A DNA stretch of 64,000 bases from positions 1,922,001 through 1,986,000 of the forward strand of contig OY744470.1 of NCBI GenBank assembly GCA_963556145.1. Reading direction: 5' to 3'. The first letter of the stretch is position 1; each line of letters starts with the position of its first letter. Below are positions 43,901 through 55,358 of the stretch, piece by piece. The notes below the pieces were generated by a model. The model was not told where the DNA came from and ran no database searches. It was given only the letters and a program-made list of their open reading frames with translations. Source of the stretch: Hygrocybe punicea. Taxonomy: Eukaryota; Basidiomycota; Agaricomycetes; Agaricales; Hygrophoraceae. A program made the position numbers and the translations under genes.

Positions 43901-46212
43901 ACAGCCTCTGTCCAACCAGTTTGTGCCATCACAGACCTCATGATCGACATGTCATGTTGACGTTTCTTCTCATGCTTTCCTATTTCATTAAAATCAGCAT
44001 CAAACTCACCACATAAATTTATAGCTGCATCATCTTCTTGGAGGTTATTATCCATCTCATTTAAATCATCATATTTTGATGTAACATCATAACCTTCAGT
44101 CCAACTTGGCAATATTACTGAACCTTTATGAAGCTGAGCATGAAAATCGTCACGAGCATCAAGACATTCATATCGTATATTGAAATTGTCCATGAGTTCA
44201 TTGTGTCGTGGACTAAATTTGTATGTTAAAAAAGACTCATCCCAAGATTGATACTCAGTTCTCAAATCACATCCAGAACGCCAGGGCTTAAACAGCGTTA
44301 ACATAGCTGAACAGTAATACTCACGATCACCTTGATCACATCTTGGCAAAGTTGCTCCTATAAAATTAGGAATTTGTGCACTTTTCACTTTTACACAACG
44401 AGTACCATGTGACTTGTGAAGAGGATGTTTATTAAGAAAATTAAATAAGCCAGCAGGAGAAGATGTGTTTGGACCTTTCTGTTGCTCCTGTTCTGAGTCT
44501 TCTAATACATCACATTCCGAGCTCTTTTCACAACTTATGTTTTCACCAGCATCACTGCCAAATGATTTACTGTAAACTTGATCAGTTGTCTTAGGTGATG
44601 GCAGCTTCTCACGTGTACACCGACTAATCCAATCATACAAACACATATTCACTAGTTCACAGGGGCGATATATATAGTCATTCACAGGAGACAGTCCTAT
44701 AATACGACCTCTTTGTTTGATTAATGCTACCTTGTCAGCATGCTCACTAGTGTCATCTGGATGCCAGGCCTTTCGTGCTTCATAAACATAGTTCTGCCAA
44801 TAGAATGGAGCAAATTTATAGTTTGTGTAGTGGTCAGGATTGCGTAAGAGATACATACAAGCCATTGGTGACCCAATCTCCATTTTTGCACTCAGATTGT
44901 TAACAATTTTTGTCATCAGACGACGTGCCTTTTCTTTTCGAGATTCACTACCACCAATCATTTCACTGTTCTTTTGAAACATTGCACGTATTGTATCAAA
45001 TATCACATGAGTTTTTAAAGCAATTTTGGTAATGTAATCTGACACATACAGTATCACAGCTTTGATTGCAGTTCCAGATTTCAGGCTTGTTACATCTGTG
45101 TTAGAGCGAAACACATAAGTAAGCAAGGGAGTAATGGTGTTTATCATTGACTCTGCTTTCTTCATATTAAGAGATCCAGTTTCAGGATCCACTTCAGTCT
45201 GGCTGAATACAGGACAAGGAAATCGTGCTTTACATTTTCCCCACTTGTTATCCAAGCACCCCATATATTGACGTGATTTATTTTGGGAACCATCTTTATT
45301 TCTGTTGGTAGAACAGTGATGTATGTTAGATTTGGCTAAAATGTCATCAACTACTGATTTAAACTTATCCTGCCACACATTCAAACTATTACACAAGATG
45401 CATTTACCACACATTTTGGAACAAAACTCAGGGGGAGCTTCAGGTAATGTTTGTGTTGGATCCAAATAAGTTCCCATATGTGAAGCCTCTTCAATATTTT
45501 TCAACACCTCATCTTGTGTCCCAGTAAGGAATTCACCAATATGTGTGCTTTCTAAATACTCAACAAGATTCTTCTGAAAATCTGAAGAGGGATCCAATAT
45601 TCTTTTTCTTATCTCTTGCGGTGTTAGGCACCCACGAATCCAAATTAACATATGAAGATGTAAAGTGAGACGTCCTTGTTGCTCAACAGTACCATAATAT
45701 GCTGATGTATCACCATATATGCCAGGATGATCTGTATCTACACCTAAGATATGCTTAATGAAAAGTTTCACCATGAAATGAAAAAACCGTGCTCCAGCCA
45801 CTGGGTTCTTGGTAATCAGACGAATTCGCTCATCACTTGACCTAATAGATGGATCAAATCTTTCTTTGGTGTCAGCAAAGTATAAACAAATTGGATGCTT
45901 GACATCTGCTGGAGATAAAGTAATGTACCATGAGGGAGCACCACAATAAGAGATCAAGGACCAAATCTCATTCCTCATAAACTTTTTGCTTGTAGTAGAT
46001 CCACTAACTTTGGCTCCTACATGATCTAAGTCTCGAACTATCTGGTAACAATCCTTCTCTTCTTGGCTAGTTGGAGTCACAACCTCACCCTCTGACAACC
46101 TCTTCGCCAAGGAAGACAAAACATTTTGATCAACATTCAACAGACGATTGGTTATTTCATTAAATTTGGCCTTATCTGCAAGTAAAAAACCACCAGTTGA
46201 GCTTGCCTTCAC
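40930..46212 (-). CDS. Helitron Rep-helicase with C-terminal USP-like peptidase domain
   Basis: A 1760-codon open frame. Its first residue is a GTG inside a longer frame that continues upstream through one TGA. Approximate positions follow. The Rep domain has the HUH-type motif LTLHLHMLIW (residues 172-182) and the tyrosine motif YVSDYITK (about 383-391). Pif1-like helicase landmarks are GMGDTGKSQ Walker A (about 885-895; most relatives have GG where this has GD), DYIFFDEVSML Walker B, FAGDFAQLPP and a later SQGKSRTYNVV. Residues 1490-1760 hold WSNNSCAYDS (Cys box, about 1500), two CxxC-type pairs (CLSC...CGVC) and GGDHFTSRV plus WFHDG (His box, about 1705-1727), matching the order of ubiquitin-specific proteases. 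The frame is intact over the Rep, helicase and peptidase parts. Helitrons move by rolling-circle-like transfer. The peptidase role is unknown. Confidence 0.8.
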   Translation of the reverse strand: MKASSTGGFLLADKAKFNEITNRLLNVDQNVLSSLAKRLSEGEVVTPTSQEEKDCYQIVRDLDHVGAKVSGSTTSKKFMRNEIWSLISYCGAPSWYITLSPADVKHPICLYFADTKERFDPSIRSSDERIRLITKNPVAGARFFHFMVKLFIKHILGVDTDHPGIYGDTSAYYGTVEQQGRLTLHLHMLIWIRGCLTPQEIRKRILDPSSDFQKNLVEYLESTHIGEFLTGTQDEVLKNIEEASHMGTYLDPTQTLPEAPPEFCSKMCGKCILCNSLNVWQDKFKSVVDDILAKSNIHHCSTNRNKDGSQNKSRQYMGCLDNKWGKCKARFPCPVFSQTEVDPETGSLNMKKAESMINTITPLLTYVFRSNTDVTSLKSGTAIKAVILYVSDYITKIALKTHVIFDTIRAMFQKNSEMIGGSESRKEKARRLMTKIVNNLSAKMEIGSPMACMYLLRNPDHYTNYKFAPFYWQNYVYEARKAWHPDDTSEHADKVALIKQRGRIIGLSPVNDYIYRPCELVNMCLYDWISRCTREKLPSPKTTDQVYSKSFGSDAGENISCEKSSECDVLEDSEQEQQKGPNTSSPAGLFNFLNKHPLHKSHGTRCVKVKSAQIPNFIGATLPRCDQGDREYYCSAMLTLFKPWRSGCDLRTEYQSWDESFLTYKFSPRHNELMDNFNIRYECLDARDDFHAQLHKGSVILPSWTEGYDVTSKYDDLNEMDNNLQEDDAAINLCGEFDADFNEIGKHEKKRQHDMSIMRSVMAQTGWTEAVSTESFCVVQPSPPEIIQTGSQWKAEVQRQRQCFLDLQAENLSALQKNNLFSYSTPSSNNVRIVDKSYLEKTCTSGNSSTLINNILEEFLLNKEQKRAFHIVTNHASTGNYEQLKMYIGGMGDTGKSQVLKALVQFFKLKQETHRFVIVAPTGTAAALLAGSTYHYMFGLNEKTDAHISNKQLSQLRSRLQGVDYIFFDEVSMLSCRDMYRISARMAKIFNESEVPFGGLNMIFAGDFAQLPPAIGHEHASLYSRTVGGKSTSHLDQEAAIGKALWHQVTTVVILRENMRQKLQTEEDAQLRQALTNMRYKACTPEDLVFLRSRISSNLPGRLSVNNKEFRQVSIITALNIHKDEINRLGSLRFSKESGQPLVDFFSEDSLLSQDGKRRKHSSFPVIHNKHTISDNVQEVLWNQPHSSNSKCIPGKLSLCVGMPIMIRNNSATELCITRGQECVVHCWQSTTGLKGQRVLDTLFVKLLNPPHTVQFKGLPENVVPITRTSVTVDCALPDDSSITVSRSQVEVLPNFSMTDFSSQGKSRTYNVVDINNSRSHQSYYTALSRSTSASGTVILQGFDAKKITGGASGALRQEFRELELLDEIVRLRYEGKLSTSVLGDHRHTLIGSFRAWKGEHFVPTNVHKAIRWNKSDLFVVESDLCDIPWKNLGKKQNLPKVVHSKSHYIPAQGISPAQLCQTSAVKRKISGSCVAPQRKKLKTRHFIQNTPITSISIPQGTCWSNNSCAYDSIISIFFTLWQVDRSAQSNTFRNLSNPLMCVLTDGFSKHSAGDYSLEDVRDLLRRHLHRLEPDNFSWGRLTSVDAVLHSLLATNIPVLSSCLSCPQRHPVTRHQTLVSNCNINIGVVLSGSIQDEIDLFVNSVASKCGVCNDLLLRKFMFVSAPPLLAFAVSADTTRVDHELVVPVGGQAQPSQYHLRGVIYFGGDHFTSRVISSEGLVWFHDGIVTGRSMEYHGMLDDVVLTVCRSKHACVSIYVLA

Positions 46213-46260
46213 TTGAGCATGACTAAATGCAACAAATTGGAAGTAAATGTCTGTTTGAAA

Positions 46261-48548
46261 TCACTTATCATGATACATTAAGAGATGACGCTTGTGTTCA
46301 GCGTCAGACAAGGCTGTAGATCCTATTCCACCCTTCCCATATGGAAATAGCCCAGGGAACATTTGTGGATAAAGTTCTGGGTTCTTGTAAATAGACTCAT
46401 ACTGAGAGGAATGACCAATAGCCAACATCTTGCCACCATTATTAAGATGTCTTAGTGCAATTCCTTTGAGTGAGTTGATTGTGTTAGTGTCTAGGTGTTC
46501 ACCAGTCAATCCATGGACAACAAATGGACAGTCACCGTGTTCAGTACCTTCCTCACATTCAGTATCAAATACACTTGTACCCTCTGCCACCTTGTGTGTT
46601 TCTCTGTGACGATATTCAATGGAGACAGGTGGACTATCCTCAGGATATTGTGCAAGATTATCATAAGATATATCCAAATCACTATAGTCAGAATGATTAA
46701 TCTTCAGCCATTCAAGTGCTCTTGCAACATGGTTCCTGCGCACTAGCAGAGGTGTTCGCTCAAAATCCTTTTCAGTTGGCTTACATGGACCAGTGAATGA
46801 AATAGCCAGGACATCATCAAGATCATCAACAGGTGGCGGCAGTGCTTGGTATACCTTTGGAATGGGTGACTGGAATGCAACAACATGTGATGTCATTTTT
46901 CTCATACCTGATCCAACTCGCACAAAACAACAATTGTGATGTATGCGAGCCACAAGTAGCTTTTCAACAAACCGCAGCCCTGCAAGTTCCTTTGGAACAC
47001 AGCCAAGCCAAAGACCTTGTGCTAGAGCAAATTGAGGAATATTTCCTTTTCTTATGCAACCTCGACATTCACCACATATCTTATCACATTGGAAGTCCAA
47101 AACAGGGCCTTTGAATTCCCGAATCTTTTCTGTTGCATTTCTCCGTTCAATTTGAGTAACACCAGCTGCCTCCAGAACATTGAGCATACCCTCACACTTT
47201 TCAAACGGCTTAAATTACTTAGTGGTACTAACTCACCACAAACAGCACAACCTGATTCTTCAAATTCACTAGGCCGTGAATCCCTACAAAAATTTGACAC
47301 TACAGTATGTGAAAGCTCTGAAGAAAGGGGTGGAGGAGGAAAAGTACATTGGTCTTTTTTGTTGGCAACCTGTACAACAGGCTTGAGGCGGCGCAGCCTT
47401 TTTTTCAATTTCTGACTGATCTCAACAGAAAAAATGCTAACATATTTATCACAATTAACACAGCTGTGATTTTCAAAGTACGAGGGTAAATTTCTTTTTA
47501 ATACATGAGATCCAACTGGAATGTTGTGAATGCGAGCAATTTTATATACCATCTTAACAGGAATATATAGAATTATCTCCGAGAGAGGTATGTTTGTATG
47601 GACATAATTATGCTCAATGGGGTATGACACCTTACCAGAATTATCCACATGATCAACAAATTGAAAAACATTGTCTGAATTTACATCTTTACTATCTTGC
47701 ATGAATGGCAAAATAATATCAGCTGTAAATGGATGTGACCTGCCCCCACCAAGTCTTGGCTGACAATTCCACATGGTGGCTTGTCGATATGCATGTGAGG
47801 GAAATTGTGAATGAAAAGCAGAGGAATTCTTGTATTGCTGAGGGCATAATGCATGGAATAACTTAACATTTGGAACCAACAGCAACTGACAAAGGGACAG
47901 AAGATCATGTGCAACAAATAACCAGTGTAGATTTAGAACACCAGGAAGTTGAATGCCAGTCATGTGAAAAGCCATCAAAGTTGAAACATCCAGGGCTGCT
48001 TTTTGAGCCCACTTACACAGCAATGAAATTCTGCATGGCAATCTTGACACAGCAAGCAATGCACAAAAATCATGACTAGACATCATGTGTCAACGCAACA
48101 TGAGAGACAAAATGTGACATCTTCTAGCAACATTATGCTGAGGTATTGTATAAAATTGAAGTGACCACCTATATAAACATGCATAGATCCAGCGCATAAA
48201 TGAAGTATTTGAGTTCTTGTGTACAATATTATAATTTGACAGACAGTCATATGTACCTAATTCATTTAAGGCCATTGATCCTTTGCTAAGAATTTTTTTA
48301 ATTACACAGTACATGGTCATACAGGTGTTCTGTAAGTTTGGTAACTTAGAGAACTGACACCTGGATTCAAGATCTGAGTACATCAGCACAAGTGGACACA
48401 CAGTAGACTCTATCTGAAAGTCAACTAATGTGTAAGACACGGACTTGGCATCAACACCAACATTGTGTGACAATTTAAAGACAGTTGACATGCATGACGA
48501 CAGACACCCACAAGGGGCAAAGGACATGTTCAAGACATCTGAAGACAT
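46261..48548 (-). pseudogene. N-terminal part of the Helitron protein (DUF6570-like), split by stops and a frameshift
   Basis: 46261-47187 reads CGECRGCIRKGNIPQFALAQGLWLG, KLLVARIHHNCCFVRV and ISFTGPCKPTEKDFERTPLLVRRN, the usual DUF6570-type region ahead of fungal Helitron Rep domains. It ends MYHDK-TGA (46263-46261), and the same frame goes on as FQTDIYFQFVAFSHAQ into the main frame. Relatives normally have Arg there. 47052-48086 is shifted by one base relative to it near 47190 and holds CVNCDKY and CAVCGELVPLSNLS. A further in-frame TGA (48092-48090) separates a 152-codon stretch up to 48548. Whether the part beyond 48.1 kb is truly coding is unclear. Confidence 0.7.
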
Positions 48549-48599
48549 TATGTACAGGGTAAAAGGACAAGTGTGACAAGTGCGACATTTGCACGGAGC

Positions 48600-49310
48600 G
48601 TGTGAAATTGGCTGAAAGGCAGCCGCAGATGCTGGAAACTAGAAAACACATCAAAAAAGATGAATAGCTAAGAAGATATCACTCACAGCCAGGATAGGAG
48701 CCACTGGTAGCATAGTAGAATTTCGTCTGGAAACACAACAATCATGCAGTGTGTAAAAAACCTGCTGTTGCGCAAAAGTGCCATCATTAAAGATGAATCG
48801 GTAAGCAAAGGATGTCACTTACTACGGCCAGGACAGACTCTGATGACCAAGTAGCATTTCCACTATTGATCACCAGTCAGTACAACACACAACGAAGAGA
48901 GAGAAATGTGAACATGGGCCAAGCTTCTGCAACTTGAAAGTGACGGGGAGACAGCTGTTGACTGGACTGCGAAGAGGCCAGTAAGATTTTCAATGAGAAG
49001 CAGACACATATAGAAACCAGAATACGCCAGAAACAACAGAATGCTTGCATGTTGCGATGAGCAGAAAGTGCTTGTCACAATTAGGGCGGAGGGTTAAACT
49101 GGTCACGGGTGTCACGAATTACCATTTGGCCGATGATCAACGTTTAACTTGAATGTTCAATGTTCAACCTATACTGCAGAATGCGCATATTGCAAGCATC
49201 GCCGCATATTTGTATGTGAAAACTTTTTTGTTTCGTATCTTTGCATATTGATTATATATATTCTATCGTAGCTCATCCAGGCTTGTCATGCGAAAGATCT
49301 GTGAGTACTC
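48600..49310. other. No supported gene; probable Helitron 5' flank
   Basis: Minus-strand relics with possible short introns at 48640-48850. No TC-type Helitron end could be distinguished by eye. Confidence 0.35.
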
Positions 49311-49317
49311 ACTAACA

Positions 49318-49980
49318 TTGGCACCAACGAAGAACAGCCTAATGACCAACAATCCATAATGACTAACCACCACGGGGCCAACACCACCCAACCCAATTGA
49401 GAGGGAACGAGCAGCAGTGGAGTGGTACGCCCATCCCTCGCTGCCAAAACGTTTTATGGATAATCAATATGCAGTTCAACAACTCAACGCGATGTTTAAT
49501 CCACACATCACCACCTCACAGCATGCAACCGGTACCGTCCCCTCAATCAAGATCCGCATCCTCAGCCTCAACCACAGGCGCCAAAAGATCAATCTGTGAC
49601 TATTGGCACCAACGATGAACAGCCCAACAACCAACGACCAATGACCAATGACCAATAATGACTAATGGTCAATGGGCCAACACTGCCCAACCCAATCGAG
49701 AGGGAAGGAGCAGCGGTGGAATGGTACGCCCATCCCTCGCTGCCGAAAAAAAGTTTTCCGGATAATCAAATTTCATTTTAACTACTCAACATGATGTTTA
49801 ATTCACCTATCACCACCCCACAGCATGCACCCGCTGCCACAAGTCGGAAGTCCCATACAAGGTCAGGATTTGAAAACGGTGCGACAAAACCACCCGAGGC
49901 GGCGTCCCCTCAATCAAAATCCACAACCTCGGCCTCTACCACCAACAGCCAAAAGATGACGATAGCACAAAGAATGGCAA
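49318..49980 (+). repeat. Imperfect tandem duplication (period about 285 bp)
   Basis: TTGGCACCAACGA begins both units (49318 and 49603). Both contain GTGGTACGCCCATCCCTCGCTGCC, a shortened AT stretch and CAGCATGCA...CCCTCAATCAA blocks, with several indels. Each unit has a remnant reading 'EWYAHPSLP', suggesting it derives from coding sequence, but the frames are broken. Confidence 0.75.
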
Positions 49981-50565
49981 GGCCGCACCAGATAACCAAG
50001 CAATGTGGGAGTGGAATGTGAGAGGTACCGGAGAAGCAGGTAAAACGAGCGAACGGGAGCAGCAGGACTGGGAAGCCCTGTAAGTACATTTTTAATGTTT
50101 TAATATAATTTTTAAGTTCCACCTGCTACAGTCCACAATGAGCGTCTCACCCTCGGACCCCCCCAACAACCACCTCACCATCGCCTCTAATGACAAACGC
50201 GGAAACGTGGACAAGGATGAACCATAAGGCAGAGTAGCGTACCTATCTGTGTCTGTGGAAACTGACAGGGGTGGCGTGCTGCTGCCTCCTGAAGCCAGGG
50301 TTGACACTCGATAGCAGAGTTGTGAATACAGACATCTCCAAAGTCAATCAGGCCAAAATTTAACGAGTGATGATGTGAGGTCTACATAAAAATCAAAAGG
50401 CCGTGCAAGAGGGCGTTGCAATAAAATCTTCTGTGCACGGCACGTTTCATGGATGAGACATTCATGTTGGGGACGTCTTCACAACTAGATCCAGCAAAAG
50501 CATGTATTCACACCGTCCTTACATAACCACGAGATGATATAATGGGTTAACAGCGTGCAAGAAAA

Positions 50566-52990
50566 CTAGACATCGGCAAGGAGAGGAGCACCAGTGACAC
50601 CAAGAAAGATGACAAATTGAATATTGGAAGAAAGGATTGACAACCTGGACTGTTCACCAAAATAAGTACTTAGCGTGTATCCAACAGCAACCACTGCATT
50701 ATGAGGAAGATCCTTGTTGCCTTCCCTGTACAGGGGAAAGCTCAAAAGGTTTTGGAAGTCGTGATCCGAGAAAGAGAATGGGTGGCCTGCCTTGGAACGG
50801 CCATCATATATCGGAACTGCAACAACAAAAGATTGGTCAGGAACATCGAAGGCAGTCAGAAATGGCATTATTTACTTCTCTCCTCAAATCCACGTGAAGC
50901 AGGATAAAATGTGCCACCAGTGGGCCGACCCCGAGCTTGAGAACTGGAGTTTGAGACAGTAATAAATAGGCCGCCGGATTTACTGGGAGACGGTGGAGCA
51001 CTGGCAACTGCAAGCCAGATAGTCAGAAACATATTCAACAGCGTAGAGAAGACCTTACGCTGTCTCCGGGTGAGAAAGGAGATACCAAAACTGGATACCG
51101 AACCAGATATGACATGAAAATTGAACAACTTGCCCCAAACAGAGGTATCACGGCGCATCTCTTGCGCAAATGGAACAATTGAAATTTTATGAATAGGATA
51201 CGGCACAGCCTGAGAACCTCCAGTGCACTCCGTGACCAAAAAACATTCTGTTGCCACGCCCAGCATAATGCCGACGGCATTTGTGTTCTGACCCGCAAGC
51301 TTCATGCAACGTGATTCCATGGTAAGAAGCTTCGGATGAATTCGACTAGTGTTGACGAAACAGCCAGAACGGACAAAGACAAGACCTTTTAACACAGAAC
51401 TACATGAAAGTGAGCAAATGTATCATGAAGAAAAAAAACAGGCCAACATACCTGATAGTCGAGTCGGAGAGAACCTTGATAAGACTCGAGAAAGACACCC
51501 GAGGGGATTTGAAGTCACCATTGACCATAAACGGTTGGATATCACAGAAGCGGCTGACAACAGTAAATAATTTCAAAGACAAACAGACCAAAATGGAAAC
51601 GGACTCGAGAGTGGGGAGGTTTTCATAGATCTTGTACAAGACAGGATCCTGGATATCCCTGTGCATCACTGCCAGGCTAGGGTCTTCGTCAGGCTCCTCT
51701 CCAACATCACTGACCGGTGCCTCTGATAAATCCGAAAAATTGCCGCCATCCCTGGGACAACAGCACACATAGTGAGCAACCACAGTTCATAGTGACAAAT
51801 TATACTCACAGTGGGGATCCATCCAAAGCAGTTGCACTAACAGAAAAGCCTGTATCAACACCCACGGCAGTGGCTTCGGTAGTGGGCCTGTACCAGCAAT
51901 GATTAAATACTCATATTAAATGGCATCTACTCATACAAGTTCGGGTCTTCAACCTTTACGCCAGAGCTTAGCATCGAAGCTGTGGGTGAAGAGGGACTCG
52001 GATCCCCTTCCTCTGTCCTACAGGGAAAACCAGTCAGTGATACAAAAGATACACGAAAGGACTTACAGGGGCAAAGCCGAGGGCAGAACGACTTCGTTGC
52101 CATCCAAAGCAGCACCTGGAGACTCAACAGGCAGTTTGTGAGCTCGAGAGGACATACGCAAGCGCCTGTAATGAATAGCATCAAAATCGCCCAAGATTGA
52201 ACGGTGAGAACTCACTGCTCTTCTGAGAGGCGAGCTTTTTCGGACAAAACCTTCGGCCTGCTGCAGTAAATGAGACAGGGAGATAGCAAAACCACAAGAC
52301 AAATTACCTAGAATGGGGCCTCACAGGGGATGGCGTAGTTTCACCACGCTCAACAACCGGGCTGAAAAATCTGGTCAGCATTCTGTAAAGTGAGATTGAT
52401 GGGCACGTACACGAGAGGGACTGCCACAGTCTCAGCAGGTATATCGACTGGCCATGTGTGCCCACGCTTGCCAGGTGTGGATGTACCTTTCACACTCACA
52501 GCCTTGCCTTTCTTGGTGGGGGACCTGTAAATAGAACAGTGAGACGCCGGATAACCCTAGAGAGAAATAAAACCTCAATATCTCCTCCTCGCTGGATAAG
52601 TCAGCATCGTTGTCACTGCCAAAAGAGAAGGCGAGATTATTTCCAAGGAGTGCAGCATCGACCTTGGCCCTGTGTGAGTACAAGTAAGCTAATGAGCAAA
52701 CAATATGTAATAAAAAATACTATACTAACGAAATAGACACCGCCGGAAGCTGATCGTAGTCTTTAGAACCTGGAGTGGGGCCATGAGAGGTCCGAATTTT
52801 TTTCGTAGGAAGAGCCAGTGTCTCAACCACTTCGCTTATAAAAGAACATAATGTTAGTCAGAATGCGAAGGAGACCGAGAATGGCAAACATATCGGTGTC
52901 CGAGAGAAGGGCAATCGTCTCTGCCTTGCACTTTGCTGTTTTTATTTGGCCAGACCTAAGCAAGGTGAAAATAAGCATGGAGATGAGAGG
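50566..52990 (-). CDS. Unrecognised multi-exon basidiomycete gene
   Basis: I do not recognise a characterised family. The three 3' exons are clear. 51452-51783 reads VLYKIYENLPTLESVSI and FSDLSEAP. 50877-51393 reads SVLKGLVFVRSGCFVNTSRI, GIMLGVATECFLVTECTGG and KLFNFHVISGSVSSFGISF. The last exon begins near 50818 and reads PIYDGRSKAGHPFSFSDHDFQ, VAVGYTLSTYFG and LSSNIQFVIFLGVTG, ending at 50566. Introns are GT-AG (about 51394-51451 and 50819-50876) and keep the frame across the joins. Further short, acidic Ser/Pro-rich exons appear between 51800 and 52990 but were not resolved, so the start is unknown. The layout (disordered N-terminus, compact C-terminus) fits a nuclear or regulatory protein; no function is claimed. 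Confidence 0.5.
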
Positions 52991-53708
52991 TTGAAAACAT
53001 ACCGATCCACGCTCAAGGTAGGAGATGGAGGGATGACCACTTTTTTTGCACGTTTGATGGAACTAGCATTACAAAACAACAAGGTCAGTATAATTTACGG
53101 TAAAGTAAAAAAGCACATTCACCGTTTCGAGGCGGAAGACGGAGTCGACATAAAGGGCAGTATGCAGTAAAGCTTTGTGGAACGGACAGAGTTGCGGTTG
53201 TGCGAAATGCACTAAATAAAATTGTCAGTGCCTTTATACACAGAATCACTGCATAGAGCTGTGAAAACAAACCAGCACGAAGATAGAATCCAACGTGCCA
53301 CAAATCCACCTCACCATGATCCGTCCCTGGCCCCACATCTCTGCATGCAACGGTCCTAACTCTCCATGACATGCCATGAATGCCGCCAGATGTACGATGA
53401 ACGCCACAGACACGGAGGTTGCTGAAAGCAAAGACGAGAAGACAAATAAAGCTGGTGATGGCCCAGGAAATGCCTGTTGTCCATGACTACGATCAAAAAA
53501 AAAAAGTATATTATACTATTTACACCTTTGCAATATAATCCTATATTATAGTCTTTCATGCATATGTACCACGCACAACTTCGGATGTGTAGGATAGATC
53601 ATTCAAAACGAGGCTTGATACTGGACCATGAGTAAATACTGGCACGGGACCACCTAATGAAGTGGCCAACACCACCGATGCAAGGCTTGGGCCGCTGAAC
53701 CATTGCAA

Positions 53709-54113
53709 TTGGGGGTGCGGGCTTGTAGACGCTTTGCACGAGAGAAGCCTTGTAGGCAAAACAGTGGAAATCAACGACGGGATAAAGGAGAAGTCGAGGC
53801 ATAATAGATGAAACACCCACCAATGCGACCCAGCGCCACTGGCAATTGGCCAAAGGATATCGAAGTTGTGCATTAAAAATCCAAATTGAAGGAGTCGGAT
53901 GGCTAATCCTTGGGGGTGCAAGGCTTGTAGGCGCTTTGCACGAGAGAAGCCTTGTAAGCAAAACAGCGGAAATCAACGATGGGATAAAGGAGAAGTCGAG
54001 GCATAATAGATGAAACACCCACCAATGTGACCCAGCGCCACTGACAATTGGCCAAAGGATATCAAAGTTGTGCATTAAAAATCCAAATTGATGGAGTCCG
54101 ATGGCTAATCCCT
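53709..54113. repeat. 201 bp tandem duplication
   Basis: The segment 53709-53909 is repeated at 53910-54113 with a handful of differences. Both start TTGGGGGTGC and end GGAGTCxGATGGCTAATCC. Minus-strand frames read CLDFSFIPSLIS...LLTRLLSCKA in both, but no recognised protein results. Confidence 0.85.
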
Positions 54114-54763
54114 CGGCACAGTAAGCGGAAATGAAATGTAAAGATGAAACAGCCTATCGTGAAGCCAGAGCATGCAAACAGAGGCAGAACAGTCTAAAAT
54201 CCCCTCATAAGTTGTGGAATCAAGTGGCCAAGCTGCTTCAAAGGCAATGGATGAATATTACAATCTGCAAGGTGCCCGTGAGTGAACTATGCCGCATGAC
54301 TATTGCCCAAATGCTTACACACGCATAGGCAATGCACTGGAAAAGTTGGCTACTGAGGAGGATCACACAGATGGCAATCATCAGCTGGCCAATGTAATCA
54401 AGGTGTGCAACAACCTAGTTCGGTGGGAAAATATCAACGCCTAACACCGGCATTGCAGGTAAACAATTGGACACGTACAGTCGAGATAATGACCTCAGAA
54501 CAACCATCAACCTGGCGAATTGTTGGGGCACCAAAGGGAGACCAAGAATGAGGTGCTATGGAGGAGGTCGTATTCACAGTCTGTGGTATCATCTGTGATG
54601 TAGATCTCCCACCGGTCTTGGAAAAGCCTTCGTGAGTGGGACAATTAATTGCACTTGAAATAGACCTTTTGAATGTGGGAACAGTGTTACGCTAGCACAC
54701 TATAAATTTATCAGACAGGGCCTTTCGATAACAGGCGCAGGAACTACAGCTTTCACTGAAGCC

Positions 54764-55358
54764 ATGACAGCGGCTCAAGAAATATACTCACATTTTCATC
54801 GACAGTTTCCTGCCGGAAAACTCAAGGGATGGAGTGTGGGGACGCATGCAGGGCATCATGCCCTTGACGTTTCGAACCGATATTTTACACCCAAACGAGA
54901 TGCACCGCAGATGGTGCATATACCATTCACAAATGCCATTGACCCTCACGGAATTCTGGAGGAAATGGCGAAATCCAATTATATCCACGGTGAAGAAAAT
55001 ATCATCCGTTACTACAACTGTCATGTCAACGAAGAGGGAAATAGGAGGTAGGACAAATGATGCACCCGATACATTACTGACCACTTGAAACCTTCAGTTA
55101 CGAAGACGCAAAGCCACAGACCATCCGCATCGGAGACATTGTGGAAATCCAGATGGCATTCGTAACTGTTCCGCTCAAGGGCCACAACTTCAAGATGCTA
55201 ACAGTGCTCCACGCGATTGCATTGCTTGATAGCACATTCACTCAGGTACATATGATATAGCTGAACAAACAGGTTCATACTAAAATTTGAGTGAACAGGA
55301 TGCCACGAGGAAACGTTCATCGATACCGATAGCTGATGTGAAGCCAACACTCAAATGA
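54764..55358 (+). CDS. Unrecognised basidiomycete protein, 3' exons
   Basis: Exon 54764-55048 reads GKLKGWSVGTHAGHHALDVSNRYF, HIPFTNAIDPHGILEEMAKSNYIHGEENII. Exon about 55097-55242 reads YEDAKPQTIRIGDIVEIQMAFVTVPLKGHNFKML then HAIALLDSTFTQ. A last exon to the TGA at 55356-55358 reads DATRKRSS. Splice sites are GT-AG. The GDIVE-x-Q-x-x-F signature is one I associate with a family repeated in Agaricomycete genomes, of unknown function. Possible upstream exons (54131-54326) could belong to it. Confidence 0.5.

Larger units (their letters stand above)
40852..48600 (-). mobile_element. Helitron, nearly full length, minus strand
   Basis: The element encodes DUF6570-like, Rep (HUH), Pif1-type helicase and a C-terminal peptidase-like region. 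The likely 3' end on the minus strand is a short hairpin, GCCGT-loop-ACGGC (40859-40876), followed by CCTCTAG, fitting the Helitron rule of a hairpin just before CTRR (CTAG at 40852-40855). The next base outside is C on the minus strand, not the usual T, so the exact cut point is uncertain. The 5' TC end, expected near or above 48.6 kb, was not located. Confidence 0.75.
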
